A stretch of DNA of 64,000 bases, from positions 124,001-188,000 of the forward strand of contig CP154954.1 in NCBI GenBank assembly GCA_039621445.1, read 5' to 3'. This stretch comes from Euglena gracilis. Lineage: Eukaryota > Euglenida > Euglenophyceae > Euglenales. The translations under genes were made by a program, and so were the position numbers. Below the pieces are notes generated by a model that saw only the letters and a program-made list of their open reading frames with translations, had not been told where the DNA came from and did not search any database. Of this stretch, positions 39,404 through 50,328 are shown piece after piece. Positions within the stretch are counted from its first letter, which is position 1, and the number at the start of each line of letters is the position of its first letter.

Positions 39404-41529
39404 ATGAAATTAAATTCTATTGAAGTAATAGGTAAGTTATGGATTTCTTAAAAAATTTTTTATATTTATTTTAGATTTATTATGAATCATATAATTTTTT
39501 TAATTTAATTTTTTTAAAAATTTTTTATTTAACTAGAAAATCTTCTATTGCCAAAATAATTCTCTTCCTTCCTAAAGATGGTGGTGGTGAAATTTTGATT
39601 AATGGAGAAAAAGCTTTTAACTATTTGCAGTTGCGAGTTCTAAAAGTCTTTATTTAATTTAAATTAAGATTTAAAAAAAATAAAAAAAAGAAATTTAAAA
39701 TTTAATAATATAATGAAAAAAAATAGTGAAAGGAAGAGTTAATAAGATTTTATTATAATAAATTAAAAAATAATAAATTTTAATTTAATAAAAATTTTCT
39801 AATTTATTATAATAAATTTTTAATAAATTATTATATCAATTTTTTTAATTTATTTAGATTTTAATAGATAATAATATTATTGTCATAATAAACTTTTCAT
39901 TAATACAAAATTTTTATGAAAAAATTATTTTATAAATTTTTGGAATTTTTCAAAATTTCTTATTTATTTATATCAACTAATAATAGAAAAATTGTTAAAA
40001 TAATTTTTTTATAGTTTTTTAGAAAACTAATTATTATTTATAAAATTTTTAAAAAATTTTTATTTTATAAATTGTTGTGTTTTAAAAAGAAAAATATTAG
40101 TTTATCAAATATATTCTTTAAAAATTAAAAGAATTAAAATAGGTATTGATTTTTAATTAAATTTGTTATAAACATTTTTAAAATATAAGAAAATTTAAAA
40201 TGACTAAATATTAGAAAAATTTAAAAATAAAAATAAATGTTTTTTTAACAGGTTAGAACAAATTTTTTAAAAAAATTCTTTTAATTTATCTTTTATAAAT
40301 TAAAAAAAAAAAGTTTAAACTTTTTTATATTTTTGTTTTTATAAAAAGATAAGTATTTTATTATAATATATATTAAATTAATCTTAAACTATTTAAAAAA
40401 CAAATATAAAAATAAATCTAATTATTATTGTTTTTATCTTTTTTATAAAATTTTAATTAAAAGTATTTATGAAAGTTTTCTATTTTTATTTTAATACTTT
40501 TTATGAGCTGATATTATTGATGTTTTTTAACTATAAATTTATAATTTTAATTTTATCAACTAATAATTTTTGAGAAAAAGAATTTTTATGTATTTTTATT
40601 TTTGTTTTTTTAATAACTATTTTTTATTATAATCTAAATTTTTTAATAAATAAAATTGAAAGTTTATCTTCTTTTCTTTTTTTAAAAATTAAAAAATTTT
40701 TTTTTTTTTTTAAATTTTATTAATAAATTGAAAAATATAAGAATTTAAATTTTTTTTATTTTTAGATATTATTTATTTTGATTTTTGTATAGAAAATAAT
40801 TTAAATATGTACTAAATTAAAAAAATATAATAATTAAATTTTTAACTACAAAGTTTAAACATTTTTTTAAAAAAAATTTATTTATTATCAAAATTTTATT
40901 TGTATAAAATAAGTTATTTTAGTAATAATTTTTATTATATTTATAAAAAATTGTACTCAAAATGATGTAATATACTTTTTTTGTTAAAAAAAAAAAAAAT
41001 TTATTTTTTTTTTTATTTATTGTAAAAAATTTTATTTTATGTAAATGTTGCTAATATTAAAATCATTAGCGTTTTTTATAGAAAAGGAAGACAAAAAAAA
41101 AAAAACAGAAAGTGAACGGTTTTTTAACTTAAAAAAATTTATTGTTAAAGAAGAATTAGTTTTGTATATTTAAGTCCTATTTTTTTTTTGTATTAACTTT
41201 GTAAACTATTTATTACATAAGTTTTTCAAATATTTTTTCATTAATTATTTCATTTTATAAAAATAGTTGTTTATATTATATAATTTCTTTTTAATTTTAA
41301 AAACAATTTTATTTTAATAATAGGGAAAGTATAGTTTTGTATAATCGTTACAATCTCTAACAATAGATTATTAATTAAAAAAAGAAAATAGTATCATCTA
41401 TTTCAAAAGCTTAATCTTACATTTTTTAATGAAATAAAAAAGATGTTTAGTTTGTAACAGAACTTTTTTCTAGTTTATTAATACGGTTTGAAAAAAGCGC
41501 GCAAAGCGCCACAATTCTCAAAAAGATAG
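39404..41529 (+). CDS. rps9: 30S ribosomal protein S9, copy 1, incompletely resolved
   Basis: Exon 1 is 39404 to about 39433 (MKLNSIEVIG); exon 2 is 39535-39630 (RKSSIAKIILFLPKDGGGEI, then LINGEKAFNYLQ) before TTGCGAG; the last exon is about 41482-41529 (YGLKKARKAPQFSKR then TAG), the typical S9 end. The middle of S9 should lie between 39655 and 41480 but that stretch is extremely AT-rich and unreadable. Followed by rpl12 after 107 bases. Confidence 0.8.
39655..41480. other. Degraded AT-rich stretch inside rps9
   Basis: No readable exon. At 40,440-40,600 it is a noisy version of 58,350-58,560 (shared ATTTATGAAAGTT, TTTTATGAGCTG and GAGAAAAAGAATTTTT) with many lost G/C bases and altered A/T runs. 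This looks like poor consensus or relaxed intron sequence. Confidence 0.5.
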
Positions 41530-41636
41530 AATCTTCTTATTTTTTAAGAATAACTTCTTAATAGGTATATGTAAAAATTTTTGTAGAAAAATTTTATTTT
41601 TTTATTATTGAAGAATTATTTTTATTATGTCAACAG

Positions 41637-41935
41637 AAAGATGAAATTTTAGAAAGACTTAAAAAATTACTTTACTAGAAGCTTACGAGCTAGTTAAACA
41701 AATTTTGGGGTTTTGTAAAAAAATTTTATTTTTTAGCTTTTATTATTATATTTTTAAAATAATATTTTTTTTATTTTTAGGATTTAGAATATTATTACTT
41801 TTTTGAAAATAACTTCGGTGTTGTTGCTACTATTACTTTGTCAGCCAGTAGTAGGATTCCATCTATTTTACCTTCTAAAGCGGATGATACTGTAGTGCTG
41901 GAAAAAACTGAATTTTATATTATCATCAGAAAATG
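41637..41935 (+). pseudogene. rpl12: 50S ribosomal protein L12, frameshifted
   Basis: MSTER then, in another phase, EILERLKKL, then LEAYELVKQI, then NNFGVVATI and EKTEFYIII. These match the order of the L7/L12 N-terminal dimer domain and the start of its C-terminal domain. At least three phase changes and an intron-like stretch (about 41,710-41,780). The C-terminus is missing or unreadable. rps9-rpl12 linkage supports the call. Lesions may be sequencing errors. Confidence 0.7.
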
Positions 41936-41939
41936 AAAC

Positions 41940-42780
41940 ATTTTCTTTTTTTAAGTCCGTAGTTTAAAACAACTAAAAATCTTATTGAAACTTAAAAAAT
42001 CTTAAATTTTTCTAGAAATTAAAAATTTAAACTAAATTAAAAAATCAAAAATATTAAATAAAATTAGATAAAAAAAATTATTTTTATTTATTTATAATAG
42101 TTTTTCAAATTTATTGATTTTTTTATTATTAAAATTTAAAGAAAGTTCTATTTTAATAAATAAAATATCTATTGGTTTATAAAAAGATAAATTATTCTTA
42201 TTAAAAAGACATTATTTTTAGAAAAATAAATAAATTTTGAAATAATGTATTTTTTTTTTATTTAAAATTTTAACTTATAAAGAAACTTTAAATAATATTT
42301 ATTTTTATTCTTACTCACTTATATTGTTTTTATTATTTTAAAGATTTTATCTTTTAAAAACAATTTTTTTAATTTATTTAATTTTGTAAAATTTTATTTG
42401 AGGAATTAAAAAGTTATTTTATAAAAAAATTTCATAAATTTTCATGTTGTTTACTTTTATTTTCATTAAAAAAAATATGTTTTATTTCATTAGAAACTAA
42501 TAATTTTTTTCTTTTTAATTAAAAATTAAATATATTAAAAAATTTTTTATTGTTTTTTTATATTTTGTTGTATTTGTTTTGATTAAGAAGCAAAAAATCA
42601 ATAAATAGTTTTTTTTCAAATATAAAAATATTATTAACTTATAATATACAATTTTTTAGAAAAATTTTAATTAAATCTTTTTTACAATATTTGATAATTT
42701 AAAAAATAAAATAAAATTTTCTAATTAATTAAAATATATATTAAAATAATTTCTTATAATGTTTTATTATAAAATAAAGA
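41940..42780. other. AT-rich stretch without recognisable gene
   Basis: Nothing beyond A/T runs and short chance frames. Confidence 0.4.
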
Positions 42781-44016
42781 CAATTATTAAAAAAAATCGT
42801 AGTTATGCTATTTTAATAGAAACTACTTGTAAAACAAGGAAAGATTACATCACATAACTTTTTAATTAAGATCACTTAAATTGTTATTGTAGCTTCTGTT
42901 TAGCATGACATAATTTGTTTATTTATTAACGAGGGTCTTATAAATTGATCTATTTATATGTAAAATTGAAGGTAAAACCATAAGAAATCTAAAAAGAACC
43001 ATGGTTCGTTTAATAATTTAGTTTCGAATGGATGACTTATATTCCACCTCACGTGATGAATTTATCAGAAACTCTTCAAAATTAATCAGTTAAAAATTAT
43101 GTCAGGTCTTTACAAATAAATGAATTAATTTAAATGTATCTTGTTAAGCATTGGATATAAATCTATAGACCAGTAATTTTTAATTATTTTATTCATGAAA
43201 TAAATCGAAAATCATAGTTTTAAGAAACGCTATTAATAGTCGTGATATTGGCAAATCATATTAAATTTAAGTATAAACTATACAAAAATGAAGCAATTTT
43301 TGATATAAAATTTTTATATGTTACTCACGGAAACATTAGTAAGGTCATTTAACTTCACTAGATTTATTTAGTCTATAATAATTATATTTAGCATATTTAG
43401 ATTGATTGTAAAAGAACCAATAAACTGCATTTTCATCTATAAAAAATATGATAGTTCATCGGATGCTATCAATGAAATGAAGCTTGTTCGCATCTAATCT
43501 TTGGAAGAGTTTCCAAAGTCTGAGTAAACAGTTTCTTTACAAATTGCGTATCTATTTCATAGTCTATTCTACGCAAATTTTAAACAAATACTGTAACAGT
43601 TAAAGCAGATTCATTTGCTATTTTCCACTTTTGTTTAAATGTAAAAAAATTCCGAATAACTAAACTATTGTTAAAATTATCACAACGAAATCGAACATTT
43701 TACGCAGAAGGTCTAGACATATTAATAATAAGAATAAGGTTATCAAATATGTACATATATAAAATAGATAAGAATTAAAATTTTGTTACGATGGAAAATT
43801 TAATGAATGGCTTTTACGAATGCTGATTATAGAATACGTGGCCAGATCTAAGTTACTTTACTGAGATATTATTATCTAGTACTAATGACTTTAAATACTT
43901 ACTAAAATTCTGACAAAGATACTATGCATACAGATAATTAACTACAATTTTATTTACTTAACATTATGCCTTTAATGACTTTTAATATTTTTATAAATAG
44001 AATCAAAACAAAATAA
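42780..44016. other. Island of different composition between rpl12 and the repeat
   Basis: Visibly richer in G and C than the 3 kb before it, with no plastid exons and no domain V hairpins. It holds a broken minus-strand frame at 43469-43720 and shorter minus-strand fragments (for example about 42,985-43,085). It ends where copy 2 of the large repeat starts in atpE intron 2. Confidence 0.5.
43469..43720 (-). pseudogene. Unknown minus-strand frame with two in-frame TAA
   Basis: 84 codons in one phase from an ATG (MSRPSA) to TGA. Both internal stops are TAA and both are followed by AAT. Between them FRCDNFNNSLVIRNFFTFKQ and on looks protein-like, and after the second, RRIDYEIDTQFVKKLFTQTL. Further fragments continue downstream in other phases (IASDELSYF, MKMQFIGSFTINLNMLN). 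I do not recognise the family. Confidence 0.4.
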
Positions 44017-44623
44017 TGCTTGTTTGAGATTTAACTTTACTTTTACTTTTAACCATATTAGTTAATTATTTTTATTTTCTGCATTAACATTTTGTTTGTG
44101 CGTGGTAGCTTTGAATATTTTCTAAAATTTAAAATTTACTTTTTTATAAATTATTTTTTATAAATAAGAAAAATTTAAAATTTTAAGATTAATATAATTT
44201 ATAGTTTATTTTGAAAATGTATATTTAAGTCTTGTTTTAGAAGAATATATTTAAACTGTTATTTTATAACTATTTAAAGTGTTTTTACATGTTTTAGAAA
44301 AAATTTTTAATAGTTTTAATTTTTTTAAAAACAATACTTGATAAACATAATTTGTAAGATATAATATTTGAATCTAAAAAATTTTTAAATTTGTATGCAA
44401 TGGTAAGGAATGTGTATTTTTATGTAAATTATTTACAAAATTTTTGTTTTTTTTTAGTACTTTTGATTCTATCACAATTTAGTTTTAGTCAATTTTTAAG
44501 CAAATTTTAAAAGATTTTTTGTTAAATGCCGTATGAGATTTAAATCTCCCGTACTGTATTGTTGGGGAAAAAATTAACTTAATTTATTAATTTTTAATGA
44601 TAAATTTTTTTCTATCTAAATAT

Positions 44624-44918
44624 TCCAATATTGACTGGATTAGATATAGGTATAATCTTAGTTCGTCAAAAGTCTTCTTCCGATTGGACTAGTTTGGTTG
44701 TAACAGGAGGTTTTGCATTAATTAATAGCAATAACGTTACTATATTAGTCAATGAAGCAGAATTTGGTTCCGAAATTAATGTAGAACAAGCACAGATTTC
44801 TTATAATTCATCTAAACATGCTTTAGAAATGAATAAAGATATTAAGAGAAAATTTGAATTAACTTTAAATTTAAAAAAAGCACGTGCTAGATTCCAGGTC
44901 ACTCAACTTAAAAAGTAG
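44624..44918 (+). pseudogene. atpE: atpE exon 3, second copy
   Basis: Identical protein to 26324-26618 (LTGLDIGIILVR to VTQLKK), but exons 1 and 2 and atpB are not present upstream; the repeat begins in the intron. Not a complete gene. Confidence 0.9.
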
Positions 44919-45189
44919 TTTAATTTATTGTTTTATTAAATTATACGTTTTTAATTTATGTTGATAGATTTTTTATAATAAAAATTTTTTCAATTATTAA
45001 TAGTTTAAAATTATGTTTGTTTTATAGTATATTATTACTTAAACTATAAAATAGTGTAGTTAGTGTATTGAAACTGACAGTTTGATTTAAACGTTTTTGG
45101 TTTCGATTCACTCATTTATTCTTTAATTTAATTAAATTAAAATTCAAAATTCGACTTTTAGGCAAGAATTTAAGTAAAAAAAAAATGTT

Positions 45190-45420
45190 ATGTTATCCGA
45201 ATATGATAATCTAAACTTTGAAAAGAGCGTTGAAGGTAAAGGTTCTTTTCTTAATAAAAACCAAATAGAATCTTATTTGGCCTTACGAAAAAAGAAAGGA
45301 AAAATATATAATTTAGATTCTGAATTTTGGCGTGCTTTTTGTGAATCTCACAATATTAATATGGAATCTATTTTAAATTTATATATATCGAATAAATCTA
45401 TTTCTAGTAAGGATTGTTAA
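45190..45420 (+). CDS. Small frame, possible start of the Rep-like paralogue, copy 2
   Basis: Same 76 codons as 26890-27120. The TAA at 45418 overlaps the region where the next frame is already open (GTT AAA ATA phase), so a single frameshift would fuse them. Confidence 0.4.
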   Translation: MLSEYDNLNFEKSVEGKGSFLNKNQIESYLALRKKKGKIYNLDSEFWRAFCESHNINMESILNLYISNKSISSKDC

Positions 45421-45421
45421 A

Positions 45422-45907
45422 ATACTATCTTATATTGTTGGACGAGATTACCTTAAAGGCAGAACCGCTAACTTTTATGCTTACATTAAAGTGGATAAAC
45501 GATTAGATACGCGCTCGACTCGTTTTTTGGATTTGAGATTAAAAAAAGACTGTGAAGAGGTTACAGTTTGTGGAAATTATAGCGCAGCTAAGTCAGAAGA
45601 ATATTCTATCGATTATATAATAAAAATGGTTTTAAGTCAGAGAGCATATGGTATACAAGATTTTACTGATTCGTTAGTAATTAGTCCGTGTTTGTCTGTA
45701 AAATTAGATGATCATTACCAAATGTTGTCACTTTGGAACCGCATGATAAAACTAGCTGAAAAAGGCAATATTTTTAAGGCTCTATCTCTTTTAAAAAAAG
45801 AAAGGCCAGATTACTACATCAAAAAATTTGTAGCAATTAAAAAAAATTTAAATGCAATTTTTATGTCTTTTAAAAATGATAAAAAATTAAATAGGGAGGT
45901 TTTATGA
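45422..45907 (+). CDS. Rep-like paralogue without catalytic histidines, copy 2
   Basis: Open from about 45422; GTG at 45491 is the first start-like codon and gives 138 residues. The motif II position reads NFYAYIKVDKRLDTRSTRFL with no HUH pair; DYIIK marks the motif III position (residue 41-45 counted from GTG). The region MIKLAEKGNIFKALSLLKKE parallels the main Rep. The stop TGA overlaps the next ATG as ATGA, so the two products are probably translated from one message by coupling. May be a regulator or decoy, or just a relic. Confidence 0.55.
   Translation: MLSYIVGRDYLKGRTANFYAYIKVDKRLDTRSTRFLDLRLKKDCEEVTVCGNYSAAKSEEYSIDYIIKMVLSQRAYGIQDFTDSLVISPCLSVKLDDHYQMLSLWNRMIKLAEKGNIFKALSLLKKERPDYYIKKFVAIKKNLNAIFMSFKNDKKLNREVL
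45897..45902 (+). promoter_or_regulatory. Shine-Dalgarno-like GGGAGG before rep
   Basis: AGGGAGG lies a few bases upstream of the rep ATG (45904), inside the preceding frame. Supports the ATG chosen and coupling with the upstream frame. Such purine boxes are not seen before the plastid genes here. Confidence 0.55.
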
Positions 45908-47127
45908 ATTTATTAAATACGAACAAAAATAACATTGATAATAATATGAGACGTATTTCATCAAAAAAAGTTTTTTTAACCTATTCTTATTGTTCCGCAG
46001 ATCTTTCAGAAATTTTAAATTTTTTTAAAAATAAATTTGAAGTAAAATATGGACTAGTTGATTATGCGTTGGTAAGATAGTTTCATAAAACCGGATACCC
46101 TCATGTACACTCATATTTCGTTTTTATTAAAAAAATAGACACTAAGGCAGCAAATTTTTTTGATATATATGTTGATTCTAAAACTTATAGTGCATATGTT
46201 CAAACAGTTAATAACGAGAAAGATTTGTTGGACTATTTAACAAAACAAATATTTAACTTTGTAGATGCTTCAAAAAATTTCATGGCTTCTCCATCAATTT
46301 TGAAAAAGTATGGTAAATATTTTGAATATTGTCCATTAGAAGAAAGGATGATTGAATTAGCAAAAAAAGGAGAGATAGCGGATGCTATGTTGTTGTTTGA
46401 AAAAGAAAAACCTTCTGAATTTGTATATAAAGGTGATGCTATTGAAAAACGACTTAGAAACATATATTTAAGCACAAGGTTAGGAGTTAAAGCAAAAATT
46501 AATTTTAATGACTATGTGATACCTCGAGATTTAAGGTGGATGTTAGACATTTATGAATCTTATCTGAATATGGGTGAAAATAAAGTATTTTTAATTTTAG
46601 GCGGTGAGCTTAGGTATTTAATAGATTTTTTTGAATCTTATTTGCAATTCAAAGGCTTTTATCTTCTAGTAGTTAAGGAAGCTAAGGATTTACTGCGATT
46701 TAGAAATACTTGTCATTACGATGCGATAATTTTTTCAGACTCTAGCATTTTAGAGTATCAAAATGTAGATGAGCTAAAAAATTTATTTAACTCTTTAGAA
46801 ACAACGTTAAAAGTTCATAATCGAAAAAATAGTGTTAAAGTACTTTTATCTCCTGCTTTACCAAAAGCTATAATGTCGTCAAAACCTTATAAAGTTTTGG
46901 AACAATTTTTTAAAGAAAAAGGAATTGAAATGGAAGGCATACTACCTTATCAATTAAATGCCGATGATAAATTACTTCCCCCACATTTTCATAATTCAGA
47001 AATGGAAAAATCAAAGGAATACAGAGAACTTGAAAGTAAAACTAAAGTTTATATTCAAGAATTCTTAAAAAAAGCTAATATGAATGATGAAAATGAAGGA
47101 AATGATAATCAAAAAAATACTAATTAA
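45904..47127 (+). pseudogene. rep: Rolling-circle Rep (HUH endonuclease plus degenerate helicase), one in-frame TAG
   Basis: 407 sense codons plus one TAG at 46078-46080 (codon 59). Motif I KKVFLTYSYC lies at about residues 21-30; motif II PHVHSYFVF has the metal-binding histidines at 67 and 69; motif III DYLTK has the nicking tyrosine at about 111 and lysine 114. A C-terminal helicase-like domain follows: FLILGGELR (about 229-237) stands where the P-loop should be, without its GKT/S; DAIIFSDSS (about 273-281) stands at Walker B; KVLLSPALPKAIMSS stands near the later helicase motif. Known role of the family: nick the origin and start rolling-circle replication. Here the TAG separates motif I from the rest, so unless the stop is read through or is an error, the protein is not made whole. 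The tail (about residues 340-407) is acidic and charged. Confidence 0.8.
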
Positions 47128-47242
47128 TACGTTTTTATTATATGTTATTATTTTATTAGTAATAAAAATATTACTAATTTGTTATTTGTTATAAATATGT
47201 TATATTTATTCTAGGGCGGAAAATTAGTGGTAACATTAATTT

Positions 47243-47309
47243 GTTAAAAAATGCCTCTTGACATCAAAAGTTCGAATTAATTTTGAAAAGCATGAGGCAT
47301 TTTTTTAAC
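47243..47309 (+). terminator. Long hairpin ending in a T run, copy 2
   Basis: Same as 28955-29021; lies 116 bases after rep. Confidence 0.6.
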
Positions 47310-47427
47310 AATTATTTTAAGTTTAATAAAACTTAAAATTTTTTTTTAATAAATTTTTTTTTTTCTGTCCGCCCGGAGAATAAAAAAATTTAGAAAATTA
47401 TTGCTCTATTATTTTTGGGAGAATAAA

Positions 47428-47475
47428 ATGAACAATTCAAAAACAAAACTTCAAAAAAAAAATAAAGTTCGCTGA
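47428..47475 (+). CDS. Fifteen-residue mini-frame before H1, copy 2
   Basis: ATG after GGGAGAATAAA. Encodes MNNSKTKLQKKNKVR. The stop TGA lies within the left arm of hairpin H1. The leader is the same as that of the 576-residue frame. Could be a leader peptide coupled to the hairpin; too short to be sure. Confidence 0.4.
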   Translation: MNNSKTKLQKKNKVR

Positions 47476-47501
47476 GAATAAAATACCAGCGGACACGTTT
47501 T
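47464..47501. repeat. Family hairpin H1, copy 2
   Basis: As at 29178. The bases just after it differ between copies (GTTATAAAGTTGTGATT versus TATAAATTTTTTATT), although flanks are otherwise almost identical. Confidence 0.75.
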
Positions 47502-47733
47502 TGTTATTTTTTGTTATAAAGTTGTGATTAAAATCATTATAAATATTATTACTAGTATAATTATTATCAAATTAATTTTTATTTTATTGCTAACTTGTTA
47601 TTAAATTGTTATTAAATAGCTAATTTGTTGTATGAGCATTAAGCGTTAAATTAATTGGGTAGGTCAACAATAAACTATTGTTGAAAGAATATAGTTATAG
47701 TTAATTGGACAAATTTTTTATGGGAGAATAATT

Positions 47734-49464
47734 ATGGTTCAAAAATTAAGAAAAAAATACAAATTCAAAATTAACACCACAAGTTCGAGATATTATGGTA
47801 GTTATAATATAACACGTAATTGGAGAATTTTAATAAGGACAAATTTTCAATCTTTAATAGAAATGGATTATTCTTTTATTAAAAAATGGCATGCAATAAT
47901 AAACGACGATAAAATTTCTTTTATTATGTATACCATATGCAAATACGTGGATTTTCAGAAAGAAACCGATATTTTTATTAAAGCTTACCTCGAACTAAAG
48001 AAAAATTGTCGGCCAAAATATTTAGAAGACTTGTTTAGTTTTGATAAAAATACAATTATAAGTATCGAAAAAGCTAAAGGGGATAGTCCTGGCAATGTTG
48101 GTGGTTTTATTATTAATTGCCGAGACCCCGAAGAGGAACTTTTTTGGAATAGAATACCGCGCTATGAATCTAAAAATAATAACTGTTTAAGTTTTAAATT
48201 TATTACTCAATATAATTTAATTGAGAAAGCAAGGGGAAATTATTTTCTACCTAAAATTTTCCTTGAAGTTTTAAAAAAAGGTCCGGAAGAGATTGATAAA
48301 GAAAAAAGAAAAACTGTTTTAGCAAAAAAAATCGATAATGACGAAGAAATAGAAAAAATAGAAATAAAAAAAGAAAAACAATTTGAAATTAAGAGCTTTT
48401 TCGAGGATTCAGAATTTTTAGCAATAACCGAAAAATATACAAAAAAGTGTGAGGATTTAATAAATATTAACAATAAAGGGAAAAAAATAAGAGATTTATT
48501 TTGCAATTATATTTTAGAATTATTAATTCTAGAAATAAATATTTTAAATTCTCAAAGTAAACCAAAATATTCGGATGTTTTTATTTGTACTTATAAAAAA
48601 AAAAAGAACAATAATGAAATAGAGTGGTATTTTAATTGGATGTCTATTGATAGAATCCTTAAACAATTTTTATATAAATCAATTAAACCGTGGCAAAATA
48701 AAAATATTGACGATATTAATCAAGGAGAAATTTATAATATAATTACTAATAAATCACTTACAGATAATACAATAAATTCTGTTAAACGTTCTTTTCAAAA
48801 TAGATTGAATGAAAATGTTAACTTAACGAACGTAAGAAAATCATACAAAAAAATAAAATTTGTTTCGTTTAGTTTAACTAAGTTTTATAGCAATGAAAAT
48901 AACGTTTTTTTTGTAAAATTAAAAATTGAGATTTTCGTATGTGATAGTTTTAATACTAGCCTTATAAGAGATTTTCTTAATTTAATTACAAGTGAAGATA
49001 TTCTATGGATAATGTATTCGGTAGAACCTGTAATATTAATACATACTGATTCCAAAGATAAAATTCTTCAAGAGACATATCTAAAATTAGAATGTAAAGC
49101 AGTAAAATCACAGCTATATTTAAATATATATGTGATATTTGATGAAAAAAGAGTATGGACTAAAAATTTAGTTGAAAGCTTTTTTTCTACTATTAAAAAT
49201 GGTAAAATTTTAAATATATCAAACGTACCAAAACTAGGAGGTCTTTGTTTTTGTTATGTTCTTAATAACCTTTTGCTAAAAGCAAATAAAAAAAATCAAT
49301 TAGCTGAAATTAAAATATATCAGCATACAAAATATGAAATTCCTTCCAAATATAAAATCAAATTTATCAACGAATCGCCATTATTTTTAAGAGAATATAC
49401 TGGGTCTTTGAACTTCTTATATATTTTACTTAGTATGTTACTAGATAATATAACTAATAAATAA
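47734..49464 (+). CDS. 576-residue protein, two tandem Rep-like domains without HUH histidines
   Basis: Complete frame, ATG after GGGAGAATAATT. First half: NWRILIRTNF (30-38) at the motif I position, ISFIMY (61-66), then DIFIKAYLELKKNCRPKYLE (79-98) where CRESS Reps have motif II followed by their ELKK-type stretch, then IEKAKGDSPGN (111-121) in the motif III neighbourhood. The histidines of motif II and the nicking tyrosine are absent. Second half repeats the layout: ILWIMY (423-428) and QETYLKLE (446-453), with about the same spacing, suggesting an internal duplication. A charged linker (about 180-250) separates them. I infer a non-catalytic DNA-binding Rep derivative; similarity is weak and needs structure prediction. 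Confidence 0.5.
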   Translation: MVQKLRKKYKFKINTTSSRYYGSYNITRNWRILIRTNFQSLIEMDYSFIKKWHAIINDDKISFIMYTICKYVDFQKETDIFIKAYLELKKNCRPKYLEDLFSFDKNTIISIEKAKGDSPGNVGGFIINCRDPEEELFWNRIPRYESKNNNCLSFKFITQYNLIEKARGNYFLPKIFLEVLKKGPEEIDKEKRKTVLAKKIDNDEEIEKIEIKKEKQFEIKSFFEDSEFLAITEKYTKKCEDLININNKGKKIRDLFCNYILELLILEINILNSQSKPKYSDVFICTYKKKKNNNEIEWYFNWMSIDRILKQFLYKSIKPWQNKNIDDINQGEIYNIITNKSLTDNTINSVKRSFQNRLNENVNLTNVRKSYKKIKFVSFSLTKFYSNENNVFFVKLKIEIFVCDSFNTSLIRDFLNLITSEDILWIMYSVEPVILIHTDSKDKILQETYLKLECKAVKSQLYLNIYVIFDEKRVWTKNLVESFFSTIKNGKILNISNVPKLGGLCFCYVLNNLLLKANKKNQLAEIKIYQHTKYEIPSKYKIKFINESPLFLREYTGSLNFLYILLSMLLDNITNK

Positions 49465-49497
49465 TTAAGTTATTATATTATTCCATTAAAATTTTTT

Positions 49498-49533
49498 AAA
49501 GTCCACCAAGAATAAAATTCTAGTGGACACGTT
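49498..49533. repeat. Family hairpin H2, copy 2
   Basis: As at 31211-31246. Confidence 0.8.
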
Positions 49534-49637
49534 TGTTATTAAATTGTTATTATTAGTATAATTATTATAAAATTATTTAATTAAAAATATAAATAATTTA
49601 GTTAGCTAGTTGTTATTAAAATGTTATTAACTTTTTT

Positions 49638-49674
49638 AAAGTTCACCGAGAATAAAATCCTAGTGGACACGTTT
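49638..49674. repeat. Family hairpin H3, copy 2
   Basis: As at 31351-31387. The bases after it differ from copy 1 (GTTATTTTTATTGG versus GTTTGTTTAGTTGG). Confidence 0.75.
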
Positions 49675-49947
49675 TTGTTATTTTTATTGGTTTTAGTTTA
49701 AGGTCAGCAGGAACAACTTTTATAACCTTTTATTATGGTATCGTACTTTAATAAATCTAAATTTAAGGAATTCTGCAACATATTCTAAAGATAAAGGGCA
49801 TTTTGGAGATGTAAGAAATACTTTCCTAGCTGACAGTCGGTATTTAGCGTTTTTACCAACGTTTTTTTCAAATTTATTAAAGGAACTTTTCTTTGATTTT
49901 ACTTTTTTCTAACGTAATTTTTTGATTAGTTTTATTTGGAGTTATAA

Positions 49948-49990
49948 CCTATTATTAATCTATTAACCTATTATTAATCTATTAACTTAT
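49948..49990. repeat. Direct repeats, copy 2
   Basis: Two 19-base units CCTATTATTAATCTATTAA; the following TTATTATTA stretch is shorter and different from copy 1. Confidence 0.75.
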
Positions 49991-50328
49991 TATATTATAA
50001 TTAATAATAGGGGGCAATTTACTTAGCAAATTCTCGGTCGTTACTGACAAAACGGGGTATGGTTTTGTAAACATTAACCACGCAATAACACAATCACAAT
50101 ATTGCACTAATAACTTAAAAAAGTCACTCACATGATATTATTACTAAATAAATGTAATCTGCCTCAGGCAAACGGTTTTGAACTATGTGTATGAAAAGTA
50201 ATGAGAATTCTTTACAATTAAAGGGATGTAACATGTAAATCGTTAAATACGACTGCATACAACTCCTATTTAAGATACTATGTACGGGAAATAAGCAAAA
50301 AATAATACATTATTCAAGGAAAACTACT

